From: Clostridia bacterium
GTDB lineage: Bacteria; Bacillota; Clostridia; Oscillospirales; CAG-272
Assembly (NCBI GenBank): GCA_017455185.1
Contig: JAFTBN010000046.1
Coordinates: 1 to 36,307 of the forward strand
Reading direction: 5' to 3'
DNA length: 36,307 nt
Under the pieces are notes generated by a model. That model was not told the origin of the DNA and ran no database searches. It saw nothing but the letters and a program-made list of their open reading frames with translations. The translations under genes and the position numbers were made by a program. The first letter of the stretch is position 1; the number at the start of each line of letters is the position of its first letter. Shown one piece after another: positions 16,001 to 23,054 of the stretch.

Positions 16001-18215
16001 GTATCTGTTTGCCGATGACTTGGATGTTCGGTTTGTTTATATAGTCAGTAATGTTCCGTACACGCTGTTTGCCGACGCGACGCAGATTGACAAGCGTATG
16101 ACCGCTTTGGATTATAAGAGCATTAAAGTCGATCTTACGTTTTATCCAAGCTGCGGCCACGAGGACAGTGACCACGATTGGCGCCTGACGGACACTCCGC
16201 ATTGGTGCAAGGACAATAAAGCGCTCTATACCTGCGCCGATTGCGGCAAAGAAAAATATGTACAGCAGGAAATGCCGGAAGACATCGGTTTGGAGGAACT
16301 GCATCGCATAGAATACGTCAGTGAACATGAGGGGAACTGCAAGGAAGGGGAATACTCCCAGAATGCGCATTATGTGTGTTCTGACTGTGGGCAGTGTTTC
16401 AGTAAACCTTACGGAGGCGGATACGTAGAAAAGGAAGCGGACGATTTCATCTATTTGCACAAATGGACGGATTTAGTGCCCGGAACCACAGAAGTGTTCG
16501 GCGTCGAAATTCACGTGCATTACAGCTATTGCATACAATGCGGAGAAGTCGACGAATCCTCTGTCGGTGCCCACAGAGATATGGATGGGGATTGCATGTG
16601 CGACATGTGCGGGTATTTGATTCCTTGTGAGCACGAGTTTGTTTATACCGAAGTTGTGTCAACCTGTCATAACCAGGGCAGCATGATAATCAAATGCAAG
16701 AAGTGCGATTATGAAGACGTAATCATCTACAACTTCGCAGATCATACGCTCGTTTATGTGGAAGCAACCGAGTCAACCTGTTCCACTCACGGCAGAGCCG
16801 CACACTATAAGTGCGTGGACTGCGGGACGTTGTTTGATGTGGATGTTACCGATTACATCCGTGAGCTTGATCGGGATGGGTTGCGGTTCCTGGATTTGAC
16901 CGCAGAAGATTGCGAATATCGTCTGACTGACGAATTGGAGGCTTTGCTTGAGGCGGAAAACGAGAACAACCAATTAATGGAATACGATTCTCTGAACGGA
17001 ACCTATTCCTGGAGTTGGGCTATCATTAAAGAGAAGTGTTCGAGTTATACGACAAACGAGAAATTGAAAAAGGTCGTTGATGCACATTTTATTTACGATG
17101 CGGCAGATGCGTATAAGATTGAGCATCAGATTTCACAGCCCGGTTTTTTGCCTTACGACAACACCAAACACATGCATACCGAATTGCGTAAAGAAACTCC
17201 GGTCACGGTGAATACCGATGGTTACAGCGGCGATCTGTATTGTACGGATTGCGCAACTCTCATTGAAAAAGGGCATGTGATTGCGAAACATACGCATGCA
17301 TATGTCGGAAGTGAATGGAGTCAGGATGAAATGTATCATTACCAGACCTGCAACGTCTACGATGGGTGCACCGAGCAGCTGAACAAGGCAGAACATACGT
17401 ATGGCGACTGGCATTATGTCACGCTTGCCGATAAAGTCGGTCAAAAGTGGAGAGAGTGTACGGTTTGCGGGTATGTTTATGTGGAAGACTCAGTTGCGCA
17501 GCCCGAGGTCAAGGACGGAGAAAAGGAATACTTTGTCAGTGAAGGATTGGCGGACCTTGCCACAGAAGACGGCAAAGACGTGAGATACATTTTTGATCTT
17601 GCCGCTGAAAATGATGCTGCTATTACTTTTGATACCGGCAAAGTGGTTATTACATTCGACAAAGCCGCCGTTAAGGAAATTGCGGGACAGGATGTCCGGC
17701 TTAAGGTTCAGATTGTAACCGACAATCTTGCTGTATACAATATTTCCAACGCCCAAATGGCTCTGATGCTTTCGCTTGGTGGTGTAACGTTTTCAGAAGG
17801 GAAAGCGACGGTAAGGATTGACGCTGCTCTGTCCGATGAGGAGATTCCCGGGGTGAAGGTTTATTATGTAAATGGCAGTGAAAAGACGGATATGGGCGCA
17901 GTTTATGAGGAGGAAATGATAGCGTTTGAAACGAATCATTTTTCCACTTATGTGGTGGCGTATGAATTCACAGCAGAACCGGTTGAACCCGAAACTGGTA
18001 CTTTCCAACCCGGCGGTTCTGATGCAGAGCCCAAACCTTCAAAGAAAGGGTTGTCCGGCGGCGCTGTTGCGGGTATTGTTATTGCAATCGTGGCTGTCCT
18101 TGCCGGAGCAGGCACAGGCGTCTTCTTCCTTCTCAAAAAGAAGGGAGTAATAGGCGGCAGAAAAGCCGATGAACAAAAGCGGGATGACGAGACGGAAAAC
18201 AAGTCCGATGAGTAG
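13053..18215 (+). CDS. Giant secreted surface protein with CxxC modules and C-terminal membrane anchor
   Basis: 1720 residues. AAAGGAGAT nine bases before ATG 13053 decides this start over the in-frame ATG at 13014. Signal peptide to about residue 35 (ATLTAHA-A). Residues about 60-350 carry short beta-rich repeats (VIVDGGEVLVTGGTLKGRG, KLRIENGKFFGYG), resembling a right-handed beta-helix. Beta-sandwich-like repeats follow; about 675-746 is a bacterial-Ig/InlB-like repeat, and about 748-816 resembles an InlB B-repeat (GYVQTGWKIGNKTY). Residues 1034-1480 have eight CxxC motifs (CADCGK, CSDCGQ, CIQCGE, CDMCGY, CKKCDY, CVDCGT, CTDC, CTVCGY) amid conserved His, like the Cys-rich repeats of clostridial adhesins. 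A TM helix at about 1669-1692 is followed by LLKKKG and a charged tail; no LPxTG. Likely cell-surface anchored; ligand unknown. Confidence 0.85.
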   Translation: MNTAKKTVLSVVLAGLIVLAIAITIMVPATLTAHAAVSETLDYTNSTYPVVKVTNDEELRAALTDEGNKLVVIQNDIEVESPIDESWEDKHAEIPEIDVRGNKILHLNGHQVYYSDKSQLCYFGTIGGFGNKRVELDYKWYSDNESAYNKTLIKVGYDATLTITDNSDNKGVLQFDTMFSDIDGAPGNILRNVIRVAQGGKLVVHGGNIVAGRNKQVYSYVFDRSKSISRTRTVTAYTMGSAVIVDGGEVLVTGGTLKGRGHNDSDTEVAAIFYKKGKLRIENGKFFGYGSAPALCVKVSDAKVPVEENLSLADIVIKTGYFESYCETYASYYFSSNFRMGEPEYGAFVCHSGKDTVQNMGDAYANLLENQDSAVVKRTTDHSGDGSDAGDWGKECYTISQKDKKLNKTLLNEKGTGTVADIYQHQALKVQLDYWDQAYWPYHSQFNCTDLMQTYNGVVADGNKNAEYIKDNGITATFIVSKKVGGDDYAYFKTIVRQAGMNEPFPLEFTLKAGTEKWDVGEYQVQCRLTERSEGKSITNKCNTLTVTVVESASMLQFVDVQPQTFAENLGNMNAVENAKVKLQFNVSSKIELDSGLTLAKNVMVKRPGSTQYENADYDSVTGIYSIPVNEIGYYSVVEFIQLKKGNNVLAQKSRECHFSGVDLTKTVTVVMSNYGTVHLSAQSGQTKTSFKPGEKVLIGVTPSESGFAVKDIVVRTKGGVPVQVVGNAFEMPNDDVTVAVTYGRAHKLIYKESTGGATYLTDVYFEDGTKLQEALFTKLGYVQTGWKIGNKTYALEASFNENANMTAFPVFEPVSYPQLKVNYHYQGKIYTESTEYNFEENPRYRLFNNLDVLRNYFGLGGTQVVSSYRTTQVYNSEIESYTYEAGRTFYPGQEIYPMAGEIDFEVVVEAVSQIRSVYITIPNKATLDFGTNNLDFGTNNCGFLASNTQIYSNPEKTQRFTELVLNPQKPVTYELYIYAEDGYLFADDLDVRFVYIVSNVPYTLFADATQIDKRMTALDYKSIKVDLTFYPSCGHEDSDHDWRLTDTPHWCKDNKALYTCADCGKEKYVQQEMPEDIGLEELHRIEYVSEHEGNCKEGEYSQNAHYVCSDCGQCFSKPYGGGYVEKEADDFIYLHKWTDLVPGTTEVFGVEIHVHYSYCIQCGEVDESSVGAHRDMDGDCMCDMCGYLIPCEHEFVYTEVVSTCHNQGSMIIKCKKCDYEDVIIYNFADHTLVYVEATESTCSTHGRAAHYKCVDCGTLFDVDVTDYIRELDRDGLRFLDLTAEDCEYRLTDELEALLEAENENNQLMEYDSLNGTYSWSWAIIKEKCSSYTTNEKLKKVVDAHFIYDAADAYKIEHQISQPGFLPYDNTKHMHTELRKETPVTVNTDGYSGDLYCTDCATLIEKGHVIAKHTHAYVGSEWSQDEMYHYQTCNVYDGCTEQLNKAEHTYGDWHYVTLADKVGQKWRECTVCGYVYVEDSVAQPEVKDGEKEYFVSEGLADLATEDGKDVRYIFDLAAENDAAITFDTGKVVITFDKAAVKEIAGQDVRLKVQIVTDNLAVYNISNAQMALMLSLGGVTFSEGKATVRIDAALSDEEIPGVKVYYVNGSEKTDMGAVYEEEMIAFETNHFSTYVVAYEFTAEPVEPETGTFQPGGSDAEPKPSKKGLSGGAVAGIVIAIVAVLAGAGTGVFFLLKKKGVIGGRKADEQKRDDETENKSDE

Positions 18216-18248
18216 TCGGTTTGGGCGGTTCATTTGCCAAAAATAAAA

Positions 18249-18284
18249 CAATCAGGGCGGCGTATGATTGCGCCGCCCTGATTG
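18249..18284. terminator. Bidirectional terminator after the giant surface protein gene
   Basis: Perfect 14-bp stem CAATCAGGGCGGCG / CGCCGCCCTGATTG with an 8-base loop. Plus side is followed by TTGATATGTTTTTT, minus side by TTTTATTTTT. Confidence 0.85.
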
Positions 18285-18339
18285 TTGATATGTTTTTTCA
18301 TCGGTTATATCTTTATTTCATATTCCTTGTCAACACTTT

Positions 18340-18387
18340 TTCGGCAGATTTTTATTCTTGCTCAAAATCTGCCGAAGTTTTTGCCTG
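18340..18387 (+). terminator. Second hairpin terminator on the plus strand
   Basis: TTCGGCAGATTTT (18340-18352) pairs with AAAATCTGCCGAA (18364-18376), followed by GTTTTTG. The stretch 18388-18462 shows no gene. Confidence 0.65.
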
Positions 18388-18462
18388 AAAAACCGAACTA
18401 CGCGATCCAGGTATAAGGGTCCTCGAAGGCAGGAGAGCATACATACGCGGGAGAATACAAAT

Positions 18463-18506
18463 CCAACACAAAAAGCCCGCCTCGATCAACGTGCGAGGTG
18501 GGCTTT
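18463..18506 (-). terminator. Minus-strand terminator downstream of hsp20
   Basis: A 13-bp stem with one G-U pair (18472-18484 with 18494-18506) is followed on the minus strand by TTTTTGTGTT. Confidence 0.75.
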
Positions 18507-18542
18507 CGTCGCTCAATACGGCTTATCTTCCCATGAGGAAAG

Positions 18543-18574
18543 CAGACTCCCCGCCGATTCCGGCGGGGAGTCTG
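18543..18574 (-). terminator. GC-rich hairpin directly after the hsp20 stop codon
   Basis: Perfect 14-bp stem CAGACTCCCCGCCG / CGGCGGGGAGTCTG with loop ATTC, eight bases after the stop. The minus-strand tail (CTTTCCTC) is a weak T-run; it may stabilise the mRNA 3' end rather than terminate. Confidence 0.55.
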
Positions 18575-18581
18575 TGGGAAA

Positions 18582-19037
18582 TTACCCTTCGATGGAGATA
18601 TACTTTTTCTCAGGCAACTGCGGCTTTGAGTCCTTTTTCGGGATCTGCAGCGACAGGATACCGTGCTCCAGTTTGGCTTTGATATCCTCTTCCGTGATAT
18701 CCTCGCCAACGTAAAAGCTGCGGCTCAAAGTGCCGGTGTACCGTTCCTGACGGATGATTTTCCCGGTTTTCTTATCCTTTTCATCCTTGTCAAGACCTTT
18801 TGCCGCCGTGATGTTCAGGTATCCGTTCTCCAAGCTGAGCTGAACCTCATCTTTGTGGAAGCCGGGAAGCTCAATATCGACTTCATAACCGTCATCGTGC
18901 TCCCTCACGTCCGTTTTCATCAGGTTCTTGGCATTGTGACCGTAAAGCGGTTTCTCCATCCGAGAAAACTCACGATCCACGTCGTTTAACCAACGATCCA
19001 TCAAATCCTCACCAAAAATACTAGGCATGTACAACAT
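18582..19037 (-). CDS. Small heat-shock protein, Hsp20/alpha-crystallin family
   Basis: 151 residues, the usual size. ATP-independent holdase chaperone of the cytoplasm that binds unfolding proteins. The N-terminal region (SIFGEDLMDRWLNDV) is followed by the alpha-crystallin domain about 40-140: TDVREHDDGYEVDIELPGFH, KDEVQLSLENGYLNITAAK, SRSFYVGEDITEEDIKAKLE, HGILSLQIPK (the GILSL motif that closes the domain), and a C-terminal tail with I-x-I-like KKYISIEG. AAAGGAGG lies 8 bases upstream of the ATG. The promoter at 19167-19195 is overlapped by a CIRCE operator, so the gene is expected to be repressed by HrcA and induced by heat. Monocistronic. Confidence 0.95.
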   Translation of the reverse strand: MLYMPSIFGEDLMDRWLNDVDREFSRMEKPLYGHNAKNLMKTDVREHDDGYEVDIELPGFHKDEVQLSLENGYLNITAAKGLDKDEKDKKTGKIIRQERYTGTLSRSFYVGEDITEEDIKAKLEHGILSLQIPKKDSKPQLPEKKYISIEG

Positions 19038-19166
19038 AAGTCAAACCTCCTTTTATTTTCGGTCCTGGATGCTGTTCAGGGCTGTTGTTATGGTATATGT
19101 CGCAAGGGGAGATGGAGAAACCCGGAACCTTGATTCCTGATTTCTTTCTTTCCCTATTGCAAGTAT

Positions 19167-19195
19167 AGTATACCACGGCTTTTGGCACTTGTCAA
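19167..19195 (-). promoter_or_regulatory. Promoter of hsp20
   Basis: Minus strand TTGACA (19195-19190), 17-base spacer, TATACT (19172-19167). The CIRCE element covers the -35 box, and transcription would begin near 19160, about 120 bases before the ATG. Confidence 0.8.
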
Positions 19196-19208
19196 TAGAG
19201 AGTGCTAA
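19182..19208. promoter_or_regulatory. CIRCE operator (HrcA binding site)
   Basis: TTGGCACTT-N9-GAGTGCTAA at 19182-19208. The consensus is TTAGCACTC-N9-GAGTGCTAA: the right arm is perfect and the left arm matches at 7 of 9. Known role: HrcA repression of heat-shock genes. Confidence 0.88.
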
Positions 19209-19366
19209 TTTTTTTTGAAAAAAATTTATAAATTCTTTTAACCGTGATTCTGATGTGTATTTTCAACGAGGTGCTTGGAGGATTTAGTGCTTGAAACGGC
19301 CAAAAACGTGGCAAAGTATATTTCGGAGTGCTAGTCGGTTTTCTATATTTTTATACTAAAAACCAC

Positions 19367-19495
19367 AAGCTCGCCGCCGCGAAGGAAATGCGGAACGCAA
19401 AATTGAGATTGGAACAGGCGAAAAAGCGTGTTGGTGAGTTGGATAAACTTATCAAATCCGTTTTCCAATTTCATTTTCACAAATATATCCGATAA
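19367..19495 (+). pseudogene. Fragment resembling the coiled-coil region of a serine recombinase
   Basis: A frame ending at a TAA at 19493 reads KLAAAKEMRNAKLRLEQAKK then RVGELDKLIKSVF. The pattern (..L.KA.KRI.ELD.L...LYED) is typical of the zinc-ribbon/coiled-coil stretch of large serine recombinases from Clostridia mobile elements. No start codon, catalytic domain or ribosome-binding site is present. An AAGGAGG at about 19503 is not followed by a start codon. The call is a weak similarity judged by eye; the rest of 19209-19580 holds nothing recognised. Confidence 0.35.
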
Positions 19496-19580
19496 TTTAG
19501 ATAAGGAGGTCAGCAAAGAGTAGGACGCGTTGTGCCTCCTGAAAAAGAAAAAATCAGCTGGCGGCAGCCGATTGGATCAT

Positions 19581-19618
19581 AAAAAAACGACAGCCAGATC
19601 ATCAAAGATCTGGCTGTT
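19581..19618 (-). terminator. Terminator of tRNA-Arg
   Basis: CAGCCAGATC (19591-19600) pairs with GATCTGGCTG (19607-19616), followed on the minus strand by TCGTTTTTTT. It begins one base after the CCA end of the tRNA. Confidence 0.9.
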
Positions 19619-19695
19619 TGGCGTCCCCGATTGGATTCGAACCAACGGCCTGTCGCTTAGGAGGCGACCGCTCTATCCTACTGAGCTACGGAGAC
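19619..19695 (-). tRNA. tRNA-Arg (CCU)
   Basis: Minus-strand cloverleaf: acceptor GTCTCCG with CGGGGAC, D-arm TAGCTCAGTAGGATAGAGC, anticodon stem GTCGC/GCGAC around CTCCTAA (anticodon CCT), T-loop GTTCGAATC, discriminator G, encoded CCA. tRNA-Arg genes are frequent integration sites, which fits the recombinase fragment 120 bases away. Confidence 0.95.
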
Positions 19696-19839
19696 ATAAT
19701 GAATTGTATTACACACTCACCGTTCTACGTGTTTCATAAATGGAATTTGAACAGGCACTATTATATTCTTTTTTGACGCAAAAGGGAATAGGAAAAGAAG
19801 ATTTTTGTCTTAAAAAGGGCGGAAGATTTTGAAACGGGA

Positions 19840-19868
19840 TTGAAAAATCGTTTTTTGTGTGTCATACT
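19840..19868 (+). promoter_or_regulatory. Promoter of the membrane protein gene at 19898
   Basis: TTGAAA at 19840-19845, 17-base spacer, CATACT at 19863-19868, followed by AGGAGG at 19887-19892. Confidence 0.6.
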
Positions 19869-19897
19869 AATGCATAGCAGAAACGCAGGAGGATAAG

Positions 19898-20626
19898 ATG
19901 GCGACAGTTAGGAAAAGCTTGGCATTCAGGCGATTATCCACAATCCTTAAGATTATGATTGTTGCCTTTGTTATTGGGGTCAACATTCTGATTATATGGC
20001 GTATGGCTTCATCCGGGGATCCGAAGGAAATCCGGACTTTGATGGTGAATGATGCCACTTTGAAGGCTTATCTGGACCCTGAAGTGCCGTTTGAAGGGTA
20101 CTATCAGGAACAGAATACCATTACACGTACTAAAGAAGCTTATGGTTATTTTTCCGTTACGCAGGTCGTCATTTTGCCATCCGCCCATCAGGTGCAGATC
20201 GTTTTCCGGTACAACAGAAGCACGGTCAAACATCTTCAGCAGGATTATGGGTTGGAAGAGATGCCCTCTTTTGACGAGGATTTATACGATGTGACGCTGG
20301 TGCTGACCGAAGATTTAACGCCGGAAGACCGGGGTGACAATCAGGATCCGCAAACCATAAAGCTGATGAGATACTATCCTTCCGAAGTCAAAAAAGAGCA
20401 GAAGTCGGTCTATCAATACCGCAGGCTGGTATTCGATCAGGTGGATATTACAGAGGATACAATCGGAGCATTTGTTGACGTTTATTACAACCGGGATATC
20501 CGATATGAAGAATCCGCATATGGCACGCTGTGCATCTATGACGACGAGTCCGAAAGAAAGACATACGTCTTTTCCAAACGGGACATGGCGGCACTGAACG
20601 CGGCAGCAGACCAAAATGCGGATTGA
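19898..20626 (+). CDS. Single-pass membrane protein of unknown function
   Basis: 242 residues, ATG five bases after a perfect AGGAGG. A basic N-terminus and one hydrophobic segment (about 16-36, LKIMIVAFVIGVNILIIWRM) act as an uncleaved signal anchor; the remaining 200 residues should lie outside. That part is mixed alpha/beta and acidic, with strands such as VTQVVILPSAHQVQIVFRYN and RLVFDQVDITEDTIGAFVDV; no catalytic or binding motif is recognised. The gene stands alone with its own promoter and converges on the SGNH lipoprotein gene, whose stop is only 19 bases away with no visible terminator between them, so the two transcripts may overlap at their 3' ends. Confidence 0.8.
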   Translation: MATVRKSLAFRRLSTILKIMIVAFVIGVNILIIWRMASSGDPKEIRTLMVNDATLKAYLDPEVPFEGYYQEQNTITRTKEAYGYFSVTQVVILPSAHQVQIVFRYNRSTVKHLQQDYGLEEMPSFDEDLYDVTLVLTEDLTPEDRGDNQDPQTIKLMRYYPSEVKKEQKSVYQYRRLVFDQVDITEDTIGAFVDVYYNRDIRYEESAYGTLCIYDDESERKTYVFSKRDMAALNAAADQNAD

Positions 20627-20645
20627 AGTTGAATTGACAGACGGA

Positions 20646-22664
20646 TTAACCGAGCAAAAGATTGAGCAGGGCAGTGGTGCGGTCCACTTCAGCCTGCGTT
20701 TGAGCGGAGGATGCTTCTTCATATGCGAGGCGCAACTCTTCGGATGACGAAGATTTCAGCGCCTCTTTTGCTTTTGCGAGCGTTGCCTGCCACTCGGTCA
20801 GGTCACCGGCATACAGTCCGCAGTTCAGCGTCAGATAATCCAGTTTGATAGTCAGTTCTTTTGTTGTATCCACATTGAAAATGCGGATGTTTTTGATGGT
20901 ATCAAACTGGTCGAGATTGGCGGAACTTCCCTTGGTTACCTTCAGAACCCGATGGTTCCATCCGGCCTGAAGATCCAGGCTCTGCAAACCGTAGGCAACC
21001 TCAATGGAGTCAATTGATTTGGATATTTCTATGCAGCTGCCGGATGTGATTGCGGATGGATCGGAAATATACATCCAAAATTCAAAATAGCATTCTTCGA
21101 AATTGTCCGGGATCGGGATGTTCAGGCCGGAGGTTTTGAACAGGGCAACGGTTCCGCTGGCCCCGGTTGCGGTCAGGGCCCCGGTTCCTTCCTTAAATTC
21201 TTCCCGATCCAGCTGACAGTTCCAGCCGGAGGTGGCGTCGCAGGCGTCGAGGACAAGGTATTCGGAACTGGATTCGGCAATGGTGCGAAGCTGTTCGAAA
21301 TCATAGGTCAGCTGAGCAAGAAGTTCTTTGAACTGGCCGGCATCCGTCCCGGCATAGTTTGCAACCGCCCGGTAGGATTGTGTGAGAGCCGAGCCGGATG
21401 CGGGGGTGTAGACTTTCAGATAATCCGAAGAAAGGGCTCGGGAGGCAAAAAGCTGTTCAACCGAGGATTTTATAGCTGAAAAATCAGCTGCTTTGACATT
21501 CAGGCTGTTCAGTGTTTCCAGTATTTCGCTTGCCATGAAGAGCTGTGTGGTCTTGCTGGGATTCTTTTCGGCTCCGCTTGCAAACTGCTTGATTCCACTT
21601 AAGTCGCAAAAGGCGATTTTGGAGTCTTTCAAACTATCAATGGCGGCCTTGACCGGATTGACCAGCGACAAATCGTTCATTCCGCCGGCCCATACGATTA
21701 CGGCGCCGGGATTTTTGGCGCGTATCAGGGTAAGCAGTTCCGAGGCGTCTGCCTGTGCCTGCTCATTGAAGGTCTTGCCTTCGGCTGAAGGATGGGCGGC
21801 ATTGCTTTCCGCCGGCCCGAATGCCAGCACGACAATGTCGGCCGGTCTTGCTTCAAAATTCCAGGGGTTCTGATTGATTTGAGCATCGGGGAGGGAAGCG
21901 GTTTTTTCATATAGACTTTGCGCGTTTACCGTGGAGGAATTCTTGACAAATCCGAGGTTGGAATACCCGATAACCGAAAGATCCGCTCCGAGTGTCCTTG
22001 AAAGCAGGAAAGGAAAAGCCGCGTTTCCGTTTTCCAGAGACGTGGTGAAGAGCCCGGCTCCCGTAACGGATTCGATTCCGTTTCCGGTTACCAGAGAGTC
22101 GCCGATGCATTCAACAAGAAGCCCGGCTTTTTCGGGGGCGGCCGTCAATTCTCCGCCTGATACGGTGAGTGAGGCGATGCCAAGCGTCGCGGACGAACCG
22201 TATGCCGCTTCGTTTCGCTTGACGGCTTCAAGTGTATGCGAGCCGGAGGAGAGACGGTCTGCCAGTGTATATTCCGCGCTTTCCGTGATTCGGACGGTGT
22301 TGGAAGGCTGTGCTTCCCCGTCGACAAAGATGTCCAGATAACCCAGGAAGGAGGCATTCGTTGAGGTGGTCAGAATTTTGGCCGAAACCGAAGTGCCGGA
22401 AAAAGAGATTCGGAATCCGGAGCCTGTCCAGAACAGAATGAGAACTTGGTTGTCAAAATAGGCGCGCCCGGTGGGGGTGACCGCTTCGCTGTTCAGGGAG
22501 CCCGGCTCCTCAAAGACGGAGGGGCCTTGCGGTTGTGTTTCCGCTGTGTCCTGCGTTTCGGTTTCCTGCGGTTGTTCCGGACTGCCGCAGGAGGAAGCGA
22601 GAAGACAGACGGCCAAAAGGATGCAAACGAAAAAGAGAGGGAGGTTTCTGATTCTGATTTTCAT
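20646..22664 (-). CDS. Lipoprotein with CE2-like jelly roll, SGNH hydrolase domain and carbohydrate-binding-like domain
   Basis: 672 residues from ATG 22664. Lipoprotein signal to Cys26 (LLASSC), then a Glu/Thr/Gln linker. Residues 60-175 look like the N-terminal beta jelly roll of CE2-type acetyl-xylan esterases; 183-385 is an SGNH hydrolase with GDSL-like nucleophile Ser190 (ECIGDSLVTG). Two later blocks are changed: GPAESN (283-288) replaces the G-x-N-D oxyanion motif, and NPSKTTQLFMASEIL (368-382) has Asn where the catalytic His of HPS..GH..MA..I is expected. Residues about 490-640 form a beta-sandwich like a carbohydrate-binding module; the last 45 are helical. The ATG has no good ribosome-binding site; TTG at 22709 behind AAAGGAG is the alternative. 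Probably surface-exposed and possibly non-catalytic. Confidence 0.8.
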   Translation of the reverse strand: MKIRIRNLPLFFVCILLAVCLLASSCGSPEQPQETETQDTAETQPQGPSVFEEPGSLNSEAVTPTGRAYFDNQVLILFWTGSGFRISFSGTSVSAKILTTSTNASFLGYLDIFVDGEAQPSNTVRITESAEYTLADRLSSGSHTLEAVKRNEAAYGSSATLGIASLTVSGGELTAAPEKAGLLVECIGDSLVTGNGIESVTGAGLFTTSLENGNAAFPFLLSRTLGADLSVIGYSNLGFVKNSSTVNAQSLYEKTASLPDAQINQNPWNFEARPADIVVLAFGPAESNAAHPSAEGKTFNEQAQADASELLTLIRAKNPGAVIVWAGGMNDLSLVNPVKAAIDSLKDSKIAFCDLSGIKQFASGAEKNPSKTTQLFMASEILETLNSLNVKAADFSAIKSSVEQLFASRALSSDYLKVYTPASGSALTQSYRAVANYAGTDAGQFKELLAQLTYDFEQLRTIAESSSEYLVLDACDATSGWNCQLDREEFKEGTGALTATGASGTVALFKTSGLNIPIPDNFEECYFEFWMYISDPSAITSGSCIEISKSIDSIEVAYGLQSLDLQAGWNHRVLKVTKGSSANLDQFDTIKNIRIFNVDTTKELTIKLDYLTLNCGLYAGDLTEWQATLAKAKEALKSSSSEELRLAYEEASSAQTQAEVDRTTALLNLLLG

Positions 22665-22793
22665 CGGGTTGTAAATTGACACGGTTTGCTGTTTCTTCCA
22701 AGGGAACAAGCCGCGCGATTCTCCTTTCCATAAGGGTAAAAAGGGTAAATAAGAGAAATATGCACAAATACAACGGGGTCGTATCCTGCTTTC

Positions 22794-22821
22794 ATTATAC
22801 AAAAAACAGGATGAAATACAA
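22794..22821 (-). promoter_or_regulatory. Promoter of the SGNH lipoprotein gene
   Basis: Minus strand TTGTAT (22821-22816), 16-base spacer, TATAAT (22799-22794). It leaves a leader of about 125 bases before ATG 22664, in which an AAAGGAG lies before a TTG codon. No riboswitch is recognised. Confidence 0.6.
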
Positions 22822-22966
22822 GGAGTTTTGGGAAAATGTTTGCCCTGCCGACCCCTGTCTCCGAACCGCCTTTGGCTTGCCTGTGGTCTGTCTGTGATCT
22901 GCCTTCGGCACGTATGGGGCGCCCCGGAAACTTCAGTTTCAAAGGGCGGCCGGTTTATTTTTTATA

Positions 22967-22995
22967 TTGCTTTTTTCAAAAGGGTTTGCTATAAT
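22967..22995 (+). promoter_or_regulatory. Promoter of the LRR lipoprotein gene
   Basis: TTGCTT at 22967-22972, 17-base spacer, TATAAT at 22990-22995. The stretch 22822-22966 between the two divergent promoters holds no gene. Confidence 0.65.
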
Positions 22996-23054
22996 TTATA
23001 ATGCGTTTTTGTACGCAATTCTTTGCACAGGCTGAATTGAAAAGGGAGATTGTT

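Noticed and set aside
15120..16460. 446-residue open frame on the minus strand inside the giant surface protein gene
   Set aside because: Lies fully antisense to a well-supported gene, with no ribosome-binding site or domain; long antisense frames are expected from codon bias.
18409..18480. Short minus-strand frame ending SPAYVCSPAFEDPYTWIA, RiPP-precursor-like in look
   Set aside because: Its only possible start (GTG) lies inside the T-run of the hsp20 terminator, and no modification enzyme genes are near.
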